From Saccharopolyspora gloriosae (GTDB taxonomy: Bacteria; Actinomycetota; Actinomycetes; Mycobacteriales; Pseudonocardiaceae), in assembly GCF_014203325.1 (NCBI RefSeq), contig NZ_JACHIV010000001.1, forward strand, positions 5,705,501 to 5,769,500: 64,000 bases of DNA, given 5' to 3'. The position numbers and the translations under genes are program-made. The notes beneath the pieces are model-generated. The model was not told the origin of the DNA. It searched no databases and saw nothing but the letters and a program-made list of their open reading frames with translations. This document shows, one piece after another, positions 8,680 to 17,908 of the stretch; position 1 is the first letter of the stretch, and each line of letters starts with the position of its first letter.

Positions 8680-9426
8680 ATGACGGGGATCGCCGATGAC
8701 ACCGGGGCCTGGATCAGGCGGTTTCACCCGGCTGCCGCTCCGGGGCCGCGGCTGGTGTGCTTCCCGCACGCCGGTGGTGCCGCCTCCTACTACTTCCCGA
8801 TGTCGAAGGCGCTCGCGCCCGACGTCGAAGTGCTCGCCGTGCAGTACCCGGGCAGGCAGGACCGGCGCGCCGAGCCGTGCCTGACCAGCGTCGAGGAGAT
8901 CGCCGAGCGGGCGCTCGACGGACTCCGCGGCTGGGCCGCCGAGGGGCCGCTCACCTTGTTCGGGCACAGCATGGGCGCCTCCGTCGCGTTCGAGGTGGCC
9001 CGGCGGCTGGAAGCCGGCGGCACGCCCGTGCGGGCGCTGTTCGCCTCCGGACGCGCCGCCCCGCACCGCACCCGCAACGAGGGCGTGCACGCCCTCGACG
9101 ACCAGGACTTCGTCGCCGCGCTCACCGCGCTCGACGGGAGCACGACGGCGGTGCTGGCGAACGAGGAACTGCTGCGGATGGTCATGCCGTCGCTGCGGGC
9201 CGACTACCGCGCCGCGGAGACCTACACCTACCGGCCCGGCTCAGACGTGAGCTGCCCCGTGGTGGCGCTGATCGGCGCGGACGACCCGAAGGTCACCGCG
9301 GACGAGGCGAGCGCCTGGCAGGAGCGCACCAGCGGATCATTCGAACTGCACACGTTCCCCGGCGCGCACTTCTACCTGAACGCCGAAGCCGAAGCGGTGC
9401 AGCGCGTCATCCGCAAGCACGTGTGA
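8680..9426 (+). CDS. Type II thioesterase (alpha/beta hydrolase)
   Basis: A 248-residue thioesterase of the GrsT/RifR class, which removes stalled or mis-primed acyl groups from polyketide or non-ribosomal peptide carrier domains. Visible features are the oxyanion segment CFPHAGG near residue 30, the nucleophile elbow GHSMG (Ser about 95), the aspartate in GADDPKV and the catalytic histidine in PGAHFYL. The start at 8680 follows GTGAGGGGTC. No PKS or NRPS gene is present in this window, so its partner system lies elsewhere or has been lost. It is preceded by structured repeat copy A. Confidence 0.92.
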   Translation: MTGIADDTGAWIRRFHPAAAPGPRLVCFPHAGGAASYYFPMSKALAPDVEVLAVQYPGRQDRRAEPCLTSVEEIAERALDGLRGWAAEGPLTLFGHSMGASVAFEVARRLEAGGTPVRALFASGRAAPHRTRNEGVHALDDQDFVAALTALDGSTTAVLANEELLRMVMPSLRADYRAAETYTYRPGSDVSCPVVALIGADDPKVTADEASAWQERTSGSFELHTFPGAHFYLNAEAEAVQRVIRKHV

Positions 9427-9480
9427 CCTGAGCCACCACACCCTGGAGTTCGAGCGCACTGCAAGGCGCATCCTCGGGAC

Positions 9481-9948
9481 GTGGACGAGCGGCGAACGAC
9501 CCGCGAACACCTCGCGGCGCTGGACGAGCGCCTCCTGGCGCTGGCCGACCACGTCGAACTGGTGGCCATGGCCGACCGCTACTTCAGCCTGCTCGACGAG
9601 CAGGAATTCCCGCCCGGCTGGGCGGACTCGGTGTTCACCGCCGACGCCCGCCTGGAGTTCCCCGGCCGCCTGTGCCGCGACCGGGTCGCGATCGCCGAGT
9701 TCCTCAGCCGCGACGCCGAACGCTACGACCGCACGCAGCGCCTCGGCACCGGCCACCTGATCACCGTCCACGGCGGCACCGCGTCGCTGCGCTGGAACTC
9801 GATCGAGACCGGCGCCCTCCCGGCCGGCGACGAGGACCGCTACCGCAGCATCGGCGGCCGCTACCGCGCCGACGCCCGCCGCACCCCCGACGGCTGGCGC
9901 CTCACCAACCTCTTCCTCCGCCTCATCTGGACAAGACAAGAACGCTGA
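9481..9948 (+). CDS. SnoaL-like / NTF2-fold protein
   Basis: A 155-residue protein starting at a GTG (9481). It has the alpha+beta NTF2-like layout: an N-terminal helical pair with ADRYFSLLDE, the segment FTADARLEFPG, then strands ending GGRYRADARRT and GWRLTNLFLRL. The family includes polyketide cyclases, ketosteroid isomerases and small hydroxylases; residues here do not settle which. It follows the thioesterase by 54 bp in the same direction, so the two may form a transcription unit. The start is uncertain because no strong ribosome site is seen. Confidence 0.7.
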   Translation: MDERRTTREHLAALDERLLALADHVELVAMADRYFSLLDEQEFPPGWADSVFTADARLEFPGRLCRDRVAIAEFLSRDAERYDRTQRLGTGHLITVHGGTASLRWNSIETGALPAGDEDRYRSIGGRYRADARRTPDGWRLTNLFLRLIWTRQER

Positions 9949-9980
9949 GACTTTGATCTCGGCTTGAGCAGTGGGTCGCT

Positions 9981-10131
9981 CAGCGGAACCTCAGCGGTTT
10001 CCTCGCTGCGGGATCTTTTTTCCAAGTGGCTCCGCCACGAGGAAAAAAGCTGTCCTCGCGAGGAAACCGCTGAGAACCCGCCGGTGGTCGGCTTGCTTTG
10101 GTGGTCACTGCTCAGCGGCTCCGCCGCTGAC
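9981..10131 (+). repeat. Structured intergenic repeat, copy B (full length)
   Basis: The outer 16-bp stem (9990-10005 with 10059-10074) carries arm CAGCGGTTTCCTCG. The invariant loop strands are at 10006-10015 and 10049-10058. The inner stem is TTTTTTCC/GGAAAAAA, with cap GTGGC-tcc-GCCAC. A second hairpin, TCAGCGG-ctccg-CCGCTGA, follows at 10112-10130 after a GGTGGTC-containing spacer. It sits between convergent genes (SnoaL-like and pabAB). Confidence 0.87.
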
Positions 10132-10220
10132 AAAGACAACGACCAACAAACGCCACTCACCTGGACAGGCAGTGAGCTTCCGCCACCCGACCCACCAGGC
10201 AAGCCGCCCCCGGCGAACCC

Positions 10221-12224
10221 TCAACAAGCCCGAGCTGACGCCAAAGCTTTGAGGAGCATTTCCTCGTATTCCGCCGTCGGGTCGGAGGCGAGCACGACCG
10301 CGCCGCCCGCGCCGACCCGCCAGTCACCGCCGGAGCGCACGAGGGTGCGGATCACGATGTTGAGGTCCGCGTTCCCGTTGCAGCTCAGGAACCCGAGCGC
10401 GCCGGAGTAGACGCCGCGGGCGGTGCCTTCGAGCTCGTCGATCAGCTCCATGGTGCGCAGCTTCGGCGCCCCCGTCATGGAGCCGCCGGGGAAGCACGCG
10501 CGCACGCAGTCCAGCGCGTCGCGGCCGTCGGCGAGTTCGCCGCGCACGGTGGAGACCAGCTGGTGCACGGTCCGGTAGCTCTCCACGTCGCGCAGCACCG
10601 GCACCTGGACCGATCCGGGCCGGCACACCCGGCCGAGGTCGTTGCGCAGCAGGTCGACGATCATCAGGTTCTCCGCGCGGCTCTTCGGGTCGGCCGCCAG
10701 TTCGGCGCGCGAGCGCTCGTCCTGCTCGGGGGTGTCCCCGCGCGGCGCGGTGCCCTTGATCGGCTTGGCCTCGGCGATCCCGTCGCTGATCTTCAGGAAC
10801 CGCTCCGGCGAGGAGCACGCGACCTCGACCGCGCCGAACGAGAGGAAGGCCGAGTACGGCGCGGGGTTCAGCGCCCGCAGCCGCCGGTAGGCGTCGAACG
10901 CGCTGCCGCGCGGCGGGATCGCGGCCGAGGTGGTCAGGCAGATCTCGTAGCTCTCCCCCGCCAGAAGGTGTTCCTGGCAGCGCGCCACGTCCCGGCGGTA
11001 GGCGTCGCGGTCCAGCAGCGGCGCGACGTCCGCGCCGCCGCCGGTGTCCGGGGCGGGCAGCGGCCGCAGCCGCGCCAGCGCGCTCTCGGTGCCGGTGAGC
11101 CAGCGCCGCGCGTCGTCCACGCCGGACCCGGGTCCGCTGAGCGCCACCAGGTAGGTGGTGCGCTGTTCGTGGTCGACCACGAGGAACCGGTCGGCGAACA
11201 CCCAGATCGCGTCCGGGGTGTCGGCGACGTGCCGGTTCGGGGAGCCGCATTCGGCCTTGAGCTCGTACCCGAAGTAGCCGACGTAACCGCCGACGAAGTC
11301 GAACGGCAGCCGCGGGGCGTGCACGTGCCGCCGGGCGAGTTCCCGCCGCAACCGGTCGAAGATCGACTCCTGGCCGGGGCCGACGCGGTGGCGCACGACC
11401 TCGGCGAGCGGGCCCGCGGCGTCACCGAGGTAGGAGAACCGGGACAGGCCGGGCCGCACCCGCGAGCTGTCCAGCCAGAACGCGTCCGCCGACGCCGCGT
11501 GCAGCTGCGCGAACGCCGCTTCCGCGTCGACCTCCCAGGGCAGCGTCGCGACGTGCGCGGTGTAGTGGATCGGCTCCTCGCCCTCCGCCGCGCGGGGTTC
11601 CGGCGCGGCGTGCCGCGCGGCCCCGTGCGGCGCCGCCACGACGGCCCGGTCTTCGCAGGCGAGGCGGCGGAAGTTCCGCAGCAGCAGGGTGCCGAGCTCC
11701 GTTTCGATCGACTCCGGGTGGAACTGCACGCCCCAGCGCGGCAGGGTGCGGTGCCGCAGCGCCATGAGCACGTCGTCCTCCGCCCACGCCAGGGCTTCCA
11801 GCTCCGGCGGCAGCGGTTCGGCCACGCACAGCGAGTGGTACCGCACGGCGTCGAACTCGGCGGGCATGCCGTCGAACAGCGCGTCCCCGGTGTGGCGCAC
11901 CGTGCTGCGGTGCCCGTGCCTGGCCTGCGGGGCGCGCACCACTTCACCGCCGTCGGCGACCGCGATCCCCTGGTGCCCCAGGCAGACCCCGAGCACCGGC
12001 ACGCTCGCCTTCCGCAGCACGTCCCGGCACACGCCGAAGTCCCGCGGCCTGCGCGGATCGCCCGCTCCCGGTGAGAGCACGACGGCGTCGTAGCCGTCCA
12101 GGTCGAGGTCCGCCGCGTCCACGTCGTTGCGCACGACCGTCGGCACCGTCCCGCTCACCTCGGTGAGCTGGTGGAACAGGTTGTACGTGTACGAGTCGTG
12201 GTTGTCGATCAGCAGGGTCCGCAC
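10221..12224 (-). CDS. pabAB: Aminodeoxychorismate synthase, fused glutaminase and chorismate-binding domains
   Basis: A 667-residue fusion starting at GTG 12224. Residues 1 to about 190 are a class I glutamine amidotransferase, with catalytic Cys81 in GVCLGHQG and His/Glu in FHPESIE. Residues about 240-660 are the chorismate-binding domain. The motif PIKGT near residue 485 marks 4-amino-4-deoxychorismate synthase rather than anthranilate synthase (PIAGT). The product feeds p-aminobenzoate. Fused PabAB proteins occur both in folate supply and in clusters making PABA- or p-aminophenylalanine-derived natural products. No lyase (pabC) or folate gene is adjacent. A P450 gene diverges from its promoter, which favours a specialised role, but that is inference. 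Confidence 0.93.
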   Translation of the reverse strand: MRTLLIDNHDSYTYNLFHQLTEVSGTVPTVVRNDVDAADLDLDGYDAVVLSPGAGDPRRPRDFGVCRDVLRKASVPVLGVCLGHQGIAVADGGEVVRAPQARHGHRSTVRHTGDALFDGMPAEFDAVRYHSLCVAEPLPPELEALAWAEDDVLMALRHRTLPRWGVQFHPESIETELGTLLLRNFRRLACEDRAVVAAPHGAARHAAPEPRAAEGEEPIHYTAHVATLPWEVDAEAAFAQLHAASADAFWLDSSRVRPGLSRFSYLGDAAGPLAEVVRHRVGPGQESIFDRLRRELARRHVHAPRLPFDFVGGYVGYFGYELKAECGSPNRHVADTPDAIWVFADRFLVVDHEQRTTYLVALSGPGSGVDDARRWLTGTESALARLRPLPAPDTGGGADVAPLLDRDAYRRDVARCQEHLLAGESYEICLTTSAAIPPRGSAFDAYRRLRALNPAPYSAFLSFGAVEVACSSPERFLKISDGIAEAKPIKGTAPRGDTPEQDERSRAELAADPKSRAENLMIVDLLRNDLGRVCRPGSVQVPVLRDVESYRTVHQLVSTVRGELADGRDALDCVRACFPGGSMTGAPKLRTMELIDELEGTARGVYSGALGFLSCNGNADLNIVIRTLVRSGGDWRVGAGGAVVLASDPTAEYEEMLLKALASARAC

Positions 12225-12368
12225 CGCGCCATACTCCCCGCTCACCACCCCCGCCGGCCGCTGACGGCGGCCAACCCCACATCTCCGGTGCCCGCCCGCA
12301 CACGCGGCGCCACCCGGCGTGCCGCCCGGCTCCTGGTGCCCGACGAAGATCAACGGCACACTTCTGCT

Positions 12369-13571
12369 GTGACCGAAACTGGAATCGCCCTGTTCGACGA
12401 GGACTACTGGGACCGGGCCGCCGAGGTCGAGCGGAGCCTGCGCGAGCAGGCCCCGGTGCACCTCGCCACCCCGAAGTCCGGCACCCCGCTGTGGGTGATC
12501 AGCCGCTACGCCGACGCCCGCGCGGCGCTCAACGACCCGCGCTTCTCGAAGGATTCCGACCGCCTCAACGCGGTCATCCTGAGCAAGCTGGACCAGCCGG
12601 AGGGCGAGCTCTCCGGCCTGTTCTCCAAGCACATGCTCAACTCCGACCCGCCGGACCACACGCGGCTGCGCAAGCTGCTGGCGCGGGACTTCACCGCCCG
12701 CCGCATCGCGAACCTGCGCCCCCGGGTGGAGTCGTTGGTGTCCGGCCTGCTCGACGAGCTGCCGACGGGTGAACCGCTGGACCTGATCGAGCGGTTCGCC
12801 TTCCCACTGCCGATCACGGTGATCTGCGAGCTGATGGGCGTGCCGGAGGCCGACCGCTCCCGGTTCCGCGGCTGGACGTCCGCGCTGATGGAGCCCGCGC
12901 GCCACGGCGACGGCCTGACCGCTTCCCGCGAGATGGCGGCGTTCTTCGTCGACCTGTTCGCGGCGAAGCGCGCGAACCCCGGCGAGGACCTGATCTCGGC
13001 GCTGACGGTCGCCTCCGACGACGGCGACCGGCTCTCCGAGGAGGAGTTGCTGGCCACCGCCTTCCTGCTGATCGTCGCGGGCCACGAGACCACGGTGAAC
13101 CTGGTCGGCAACGGCGTCCGCTGGCTGCTGGAGTCCCCGCAGAAGTGGGCGGCGCTGCGCGAACGGCCGGAGCTGCTGCCCCGCGCGGTCGAGGAGGTGC
13201 TGCGGTTCGACGGCCCGCTGCGGATGGCCACCCACCGCTTCACCACCGAGGACGTGACCGTCGGCGAGGTGACCATCCCGGCGGGCGAGCTGGTGATGAT
13301 CAACCTGACCTCGGCGAACCGGGACTCCGCGCAGTTCGAGCACGCCGACGAGCTGGACCTGGACCGCGCGCACTCGGGCCACATCGCCTTCGGCCACGGC
13401 CTGCACCACTGCCTCGGCGCCCCGCTGGCCCGCCTGGAGGGCGAGGTGGCGTTCGCCGAACTCACCCGCCGCTTCCCGTCGGCCCGCCTCGCCGTCCCCG
13501 GCGAAGACCTGCACCGCGGCACCAGCCTCGTCATGAACGGCTACCGAACCTTGCCGGTGGTCCTCACCTGA
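12369..13571 (+). CDS. Cytochrome P450 (CYP107-like)
   Basis: A 400-residue soluble bacterial P450. The start is the GTG at 12369, reading VTETGIALF. The I-helix motif AGHETT is near residues 236-241, ExxR is in EEVLRF, and the heme-binding loop FGHGLHHCLG contains the cysteine ligand at residue 348. Such enzymes hydroxylate or otherwise oxidise small molecules using external ferredoxin and reductase; none is encoded next to it. It diverges from pabAB across 144 bp. No clear ribosome site precedes the GTG, so translation may be leaderless. The family is certain; the substrate is unknown. Confidence 0.93.
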   Translation: MTETGIALFDEDYWDRAAEVERSLREQAPVHLATPKSGTPLWVISRYADARAALNDPRFSKDSDRLNAVILSKLDQPEGELSGLFSKHMLNSDPPDHTRLRKLLARDFTARRIANLRPRVESLVSGLLDELPTGEPLDLIERFAFPLPITVICELMGVPEADRSRFRGWTSALMEPARHGDGLTASREMAAFFVDLFAAKRANPGEDLISALTVASDDGDRLSEEELLATAFLLIVAGHETTVNLVGNGVRWLLESPQKWAALRERPELLPRAVEEVLRFDGPLRMATHRFTTEDVTVGEVTIPAGELVMINLTSANRDSAQFEHADELDLDRAHSGHIAFGHGLHHCLGAPLARLEGEVAFAELTRRFPSARLAVPGEDLHRGTSLVMNGYRTLPVVLT

Positions 13572-14061
13572 GGTGACTCGGCGGGAATTTCCGGTTCTTC
13601 CCGGCATTTCCCGGCCCGCTCGGCATCTCCCCGCGCTGTGCAGCCATTCAGGCGAACCGGACATATCACCCACTTGATTCGGGGAATCGCTGCTAACGTC
13701 GACCCGGTCGAAAGCCGCTGGGGAGCCGGTCGAGCGGGCCGCGAAAGCGTTCACCCGAAACCCTCGATCACAGCGCGAGCACAGGGGGATCAACGAGATG
13801 CCGTCCGCGAACATCGCCTCCGCGAAATCCGAACAGCCGAGAGGCGACCGCTGAAGCGGAGCGGAATCGTCGAGTTCGATTCATCGACTCGATCGGCAGC
13901 ACGCGTCATCCGGTTCACCACCGCAGGAAAACCTGCCGGACCTCGCTGAGCCACCACCTCGGTGCGCTGGGAAAACCACCGCCTACGACCTGGCGGACTT
14001 CCGCGCTCTCCGGCGATCGACCAGAAGGAAACGGTTCCAACCTGCCCCGAAGGGAAACACC
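13572..14061. other. 490-bp intergenic stretch, no gene seen
   Basis: It carries no open frame with a convincing ribosome site and family resemblance. A 103-codon frame at 13638-13949 has non-protein-like composition. It probably holds the promoter of the secreted-protein gene at 14062. Confidence 0.5.
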
Positions 14062-14418
14062 ATGCGTCGCCATGCCCTGATCGCACTGGTCGCAATCATG
14101 TTCACGATGGGAATCACCGGAAGCGCCGCCGCGGACTCACCGTGGAATCGGGATTCCATCGGGCGCAACGGAAAGGTCACCATCAGCATCACCGGCGATT
14201 CGACCCGGTACTCGGTCCGCGGATACGCGAACGAGCGCTTCTTCGGGCACATCGACATCTGGGGTCCGGGCTGGCGCGTGAACGGCAAGGACGGCTGGTC
14301 GCCCAGCACCTCGGTGTCGGGCAAGTACGGGGCCGGAAAGGTCTGCGCGCAGGGCTTCGAAAAGCGCGGTGACGGCACCTACTTCTCGGTCGGCTTGCCC
14401 TGCAACCAGGTGAAGTGA
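14062..14418 (+). CDS. Small secreted protein of unknown function
   Basis: A 118-residue protein with a classic Sec signal peptide: MRRHALIALVAIMFTMGITG followed by SAAA-DS, so cleavage is likely after residue 25. The start at 14062 follows GAAGGGAAA. The mature part (about 93 residues) is polar and glycine/aromatic-rich. It contains two cysteines, one in KVCAQGF and one in the last ten residues (LPCNQ), which could form a single disulfide. I do not recognise a family. It is followed by a strong hairpin and then another secreted protein, in a neighbourhood of four exported proteins. Confidence 0.75.
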   Translation: MRRHALIALVAIMFTMGITGSAAADSPWNRDSIGRNGKVTISITGDSTRYSVRGYANERFFGHIDIWGPGWRVNGKDGWSPSTSVSGKYGAGKVCAQGFEKRGDGTYFSVGLPCNQVK

Positions 14419-14423
14419 CGACC

Positions 14424-14449
14424 CGCCGGGGCGGGCTTCCGCCCCGGCG
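14424..14449 (+). terminator. Terminator hairpin after the small secreted protein gene
   Basis: CGCCGGGGCGG-gctt-CCGCCCCGGCG is an 11-bp perfect stem with a 4-nt loop, six bases after the stop. Confidence 0.75.
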
Positions 14450-14521
14450 CTCCCCTGCCGCAGGCAACCTGCTGCGGTCTTCCCGCGTTCCCCCAGGTAG
14501 GACGATCACTGGGGAGCCGGT

Positions 14522-15592
14522 ATGGGACGCACGGGATGGATCGGGGTCGCCGCGGCGGCACTGCTGGTGGGCACCGCGCCGCAGGCGGGGGCGACGACGT
14601 GGACGCTGGAGCCGCTGCCGGAGCGCGACACCTCCGCGACGCTCACGTCAGCGGCGAGCGGGGACGGCACGACCTGGGCGTTCGGCTCGTGGAGCACGTC
14701 GATGCCGCAGCAGCACAGCCTCGCCTACCTGCGGGATCCGCACGGCTGGACGGAGGTGCCGACGCCGGACATCGGCCGCCTCGACGACGCCGTCGTGGTG
14801 GCGGCCGACGACGTGTGGGCGATCGGCGCGGACGCCAAGTACGGCATCGGCTCCGCCCTGCACTGGGACGGCGAGCGGTGGGCGGAGGCCCCGTTCACCG
14901 CGACCGGCGGCCGCGACGGGGCGCGCGGCATCGACGCGTCCGCCACCGACGACGTGTGGGCCGTCGGCTCGTCCTACGACGACGGGGCGGGCACCGGGCG
15001 CGGCCTGGCGCAGCACTGGGACGGCGCGGCGTGGCGGGACGTCCCGGTTCCGCAGCGCACTGCGAACTGGACGTTCTCGGACGTCACCGCCGCGGCACCG
15101 GACGACGTGTGGGCCGTGGGCAACGACGGCGGCTACCAGGCGCAGGGCCTGGCGATGCACTGGAACGGCCAGGAGTGGACGGAGGTCCCGGTTCCGGACG
15201 TCGAGCTCGGCGAGCTGCGCGCGGTGCGGCTCACCGCAGTGCAGTCCCTCGCCGCCGACGACGTGTGGGCCACCGGCAACGTCCACGACGCCTCCGGCGG
15301 CACCACCACCTACGAACCGCTGCTGCTGCACTGGGACGGCCACGAGTGGTCCTTCGCCGACGCCGCGCGGGACGCGGGCGCCCGCGGTGACCTGGTGCGC
15401 GCCGGGGGCGGGCTGTGGTCGCTGGGCGAGCGGCTGCTGCACTTCGACGGCACCGGCTGGCAGCAGCAGGACGGGCCGCCCGCCGGCGTGCCCTCCGGTG
15501 GCGCCGAACTGGCCGACGGGCGGTTGCTGACCGTCGGCGGCACCGGCGGCTACCCCGACGTGGCACCGTTCGCGGCGGTGCGCCAAGGCTGA
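14522..15592 (+). CDS. Secreted beta-propeller-like repeat protein
   Basis: A 356-residue exported protein. The signal peptide spans about residues 1-25 (IGVAAAALLVGTAPQAGA). The mature region has at least five blade-like repeats built around A-x-DDVWA-V/I/T-G followed by HWDG and a W-containing strand. This resembles the tryptophan/aspartate repeat proteins of actinomycetes often annotated as galactose-oxidase or Kelch-like. No catalytic residues are evident. It may bind cell wall or surface ligands. It lies between two strong terminator hairpins, so it is probably a single-gene unit. Confidence 0.75.
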   Translation: MGRTGWIGVAAAALLVGTAPQAGATTWTLEPLPERDTSATLTSAASGDGTTWAFGSWSTSMPQQHSLAYLRDPHGWTEVPTPDIGRLDDAVVVAADDVWAIGADAKYGIGSALHWDGERWAEAPFTATGGRDGARGIDASATDDVWAVGSSYDDGAGTGRGLAQHWDGAAWRDVPVPQRTANWTFSDVTAAAPDDVWAVGNDGGYQAQGLAMHWNGQEWTEVPVPDVELGELRAVRLTAVQSLAADDVWATGNVHDASGGTTTYEPLLLHWDGHEWSFADAARDAGARGDLVRAGGGLWSLGERLLHFDGTGWQQQDGPPAGVPSGGAELADGRLLTVGGTGGYPDVAPFAAVRQG

Positions 15593-15595
15593 CCC

Positions 15596-15628
15596 GACGC
15601 CGGGCGGCCGAGGTGGCCGCCCGGCGTC
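15596..15628 (+). terminator. Strong terminator hairpin after the propeller protein gene
   Basis: GACGCCGGGCGGCC-gaggt-GGCCGCCCGGCGTC is a perfect 14-bp stem starting 4 bases after the stop. A second smaller hairpin (GGGCC-tttc-GGCCC) follows. Confidence 0.85.
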
Positions 15629-15732
15629 CGGGCCTTTCGGCCCGGGAAAGCGGGCCGTTGTCCTCTCACCCCCGCGCCCCGCGCCCGCCAAGCTCAGCGG
15701 ACACGTCCGCGCACGAGCCGGGAGGGGACGCC

Positions 15733-15990
15733 GTGCACCGCTACGAACAACGCCTGCTCGCGGAGATCGAGAACCGGCTCACCATCGACGACCCGGAATT
15801 CGCCCGCGCGTTCTCCGACGACGAGCTGGCCACCGCCACCCCCGGCCGGGGACGGTTGGTGCTGGGCGTGCTCACCGGAGTGCTCGCCGTGATCTGCCTG
15901 CTGATCAACGACGCCGCCGGTTTCGCCCTGTGCACCGCCCTGTCCGCCGCCCTGATCACCACGAGAACGTGGCACCTCTGGTCCTCCTGA
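15733..15990 (+). CDS. DUF3040 small membrane protein
   Basis: An 85-residue protein starting at GTG 15733 behind GGAGGGGACGCC. The N-terminal half is the DUF3040 signature: an acidic helix LLAEIENRL and IDDPEFARAF. It is followed by two predicted membrane helices (LVLGVLTGVLAVICLLI and AGFALCTALSAALITT). DUF3040 proteins are small actinobacterial membrane proteins of unknown role. The gene is convergent with the amidase gene (13-bp gap). Confidence 0.85.
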   Translation: MHRYEQRLLAEIENRLTIDDPEFARAFSDDELATATPGRGRLVLGVLTGVLAVICLLINDAAGFALCTALSAALITTRTWHLWSS

Positions 15991-16003
15991 GGCGACGGCG
16001 GCC

Positions 16004-17908
16004 TCAGGCTCGTTCCAGGTCTGATTTCTTCGCGTAGACCCAGCGGTGGTGGTAGGAGACGGGGACGAAGGTCTCGGAGCCGCTGATCACGGTGTGGTTG
16101 TCCGGGTCGTCGAGCTCGTCGTAGGTCGCGTAGTAGTCGAGGGCGTCCGTGGGCGTTCCCGTGACGTACACCTGGCCCGCCGGGATCGTGTACGGCAGCG
16201 GTTCGAGCACTTGCGGGTCGATGCCGCCGGGGTAGTCCGCGGCGTCGGGCAGCGGCCTGCCGTAGGTCGGGATGCCGTCGCGGACGGGCGTGCGGAGGTC
16301 GACGTCCGAGGCGGGCGTCGTGTTCTTCCCGTCGGGGTCGTGCAGCCACGCCTTCCGGCCGTCGAACCAGATGGCGAGCCAGCCACCGGAGCGCTCCGCG
16401 ACGGCGTACTGCCGTCCGGTCGTGGCCTTGTCTCCCCAGTCGTCGATCCGGGTCGTGCCGGGGCCGCCGTCGGGGTGCAGCACCTCGGAGCTCAGCAGCG
16501 GGGCGTGGGCGCGGGGTTCGGTGCGCAGCGGGAGGAAGTTCGCGGGCTGCGCGGGCAGCACCTGGCACTCCTCGTCGGGCGGGCAGCTGGTGACCTCGGG
16601 GCGGTTCGAGTCGAAGTCGGGGTCGATGGTGACCGCGTCCGCGTCCTCGCCGCTCGCCGCCGAGGGGGCGCCGATCAGGTCCATGTAGTGCGTCCAGTCC
16701 CAGAAGGGGCCGGGGTCGTAGTGCTCGCTGCCGGCCTTCGCCGCCGTTTCGGCGGTCACCTCGTCGTGGCCGAGGATGTGCTCGCGGTCGAGCGGGATGT
16801 CGTACTCGTCGGCGAGGTGGCGCACCAGCTTCGCGGACGCGCGGTACATCGGTTCCGTGTACCAGGTGCCGCCTTCGGCGGCCCAACCCTCGTGCTCGAT
16901 GCCGATGGAGCGCATGTTGCGCTCCCAGCTGCCCGCGTGCCACGCCATGTCCTCGACGGGCACCATCTGCGTGATCTCGCCGTCGGAGGAGCGGATCACG
17001 TAGTGCGCGGCGGCTCCGTGCGCGGGGTTCTGGAACGCGGTGATCGTCGACTCGTAGGAGATCTCGGTGTCGTGGATGACGATCGAGTCGATGCCGACGT
17101 CGTCGGGCCGCTGCGCGGTGTCGTAGTTCCCGTAGCCCGCGGTGGGGTCCTCCGGGTCGGTGGGCTCGTAGGCCGCGGGGATGTACCGGCAGTCCACGTC
17201 CGCCGGGCAGTCCACTTCGGACTCGTCGACGCCGGGCGCGGGCGGTGCGGCCGGTTCCGCGTCGGCGACCTGCGCGAACGCGAGGCGCTGGCCGGTGGAG
17301 GTGGTGCGGGCCCGGCCTTGGCCGAGCACGTCGTACACGTCGTCGGCGAAGGCGCGGGCCGCGCTCGTGTCCGGGTCGCCGCTGAGCTCGGCGACCGCCG
17401 GGTACCAGTCGCCGACGGTCTCCGGAAGCCGGCCGTCGGCCCCGGTGGCGCGTTCCGCCAGCAGCGCCGCCCCGCCCCGGATGTTCGCGGCCGAGTCCGT
17501 CTTGAGCCGCGCCGGATCGGCGTCCACCAGTTCCGCGGCTTCGGTGAGGGTGTGCAGCGCCGGATCGGCTCCGAGCTCACCGAGCTTCGGGTTCCGGTCG
17601 CGCAGTTCCTGCTCGCTGAGCTCCACGAGGTGCATCGGGCCGTAGCCGCCTGCCCTGCTCTGCTCGCCGTGGTGGTCCTCCCACCGGGTGAGCTGGAAGG
17701 AGACCGCCATCAGCAGCGACTGCGGCACGCCGAACTCGGTGGCGGCGGACTCGTAGGCCCGCTGCTGCGCGGTGTCCGGGCCTTCCGGCGCGGCGGCGAG
17801 CGCGGTCGTCGCCGCGGGCGCGGTCAGCACCGCGGACACGGCCAGCACGGTCGCCGCGCGGGACGGGCGCCGCGGGCGCACGGCCCTGGCGTCGTTCGTT
17901 CGTCTCAT
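16004..17908 (-). CDS. Secreted N-acetylmuramoyl-L-alanine amidase (Amidase_2)
   Basis: A 634-residue exported peptidoglycan hydrolase. It has an N-terminal Sec signal (arginine-rich start, hydrophobic segment, ALAAAPEG). A helical region of about 150 residues (QQRAYESAATEFGVPQSLLMAVS) resembles lysozyme-like N-terminal modules. The Amidase_2 domain at about residues 275-425 has zinc-ligand candidates IVIHDTE, LGHDEV and HYDPGPFW. The C-terminal ~200 residues include an SH3-like segment with repeated tryptophans. It cleaves the MurNAc-L-alanine bond. The end of the gene is 13 bp from the convergent DUF3040 gene. Confidence 0.88.
   Translation of the reverse strand: MRRTNDARAVRPRRPSRAATVLAVSAVLTAPAATTALAAAPEGPDTAQQRAYESAATEFGVPQSLLMAVSFQLTRWEDHHGEQSRAGGYGPMHLVELSEQELRDRNPKLGELGADPALHTLTEAAELVDADPARLKTDSAANIRGGAALLAERATGADGRLPETVGDWYPAVAELSGDPDTSAARAFADDVYDVLGQGRARTTSTGQRLAFAQVADAEPAAPPAPGVDESEVDCPADVDCRYIPAAYEPTDPEDPTAGYGNYDTAQRPDDVGIDSIVIHDTEISYESTITAFQNPAHGAAAHYVIRSSDGEITQMVPVEDMAWHAGSWERNMRSIGIEHEGWAAEGGTWYTEPMYRASAKLVRHLADEYDIPLDREHILGHDEVTAETAAKAGSEHYDPGPFWDWTHYMDLIGAPSAASGEDADAVTIDPDFDSNRPEVTSCPPDEECQVLPAQPANFLPLRTEPRAHAPLLSSEVLHPDGGPGTTRIDDWGDKATTGRQYAVAERSGGWLAIWFDGRKAWLHDPDGKNTTPASDVDLRTPVRDGIPTYGRPLPDAADYPGGIDPQVLEPLPYTIPAGQVYVTGTPTDALDYYATYDELDDPDNHTVISGSETFVPVSYHHRWVYAKKSDLERA

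Noticed and set aside
10006..10058. The repeat as a simple rho-independent terminator
   Set aside because: The T run lies inside the hairpin and is paired with the A run. It does not follow the stem, and the internal loops are conserved.
9861..10202. Open frames running through repeat copies A, B and C
   Set aside because: The frames share short peptide strings only because the repeat sequence is shared. Covarying stems favour a noncoding structure.
13638..13949. Possible 103-codon gene before the secreted protein gene
   Set aside because: No ribosome site and no protein-like hydrophobic pattern.
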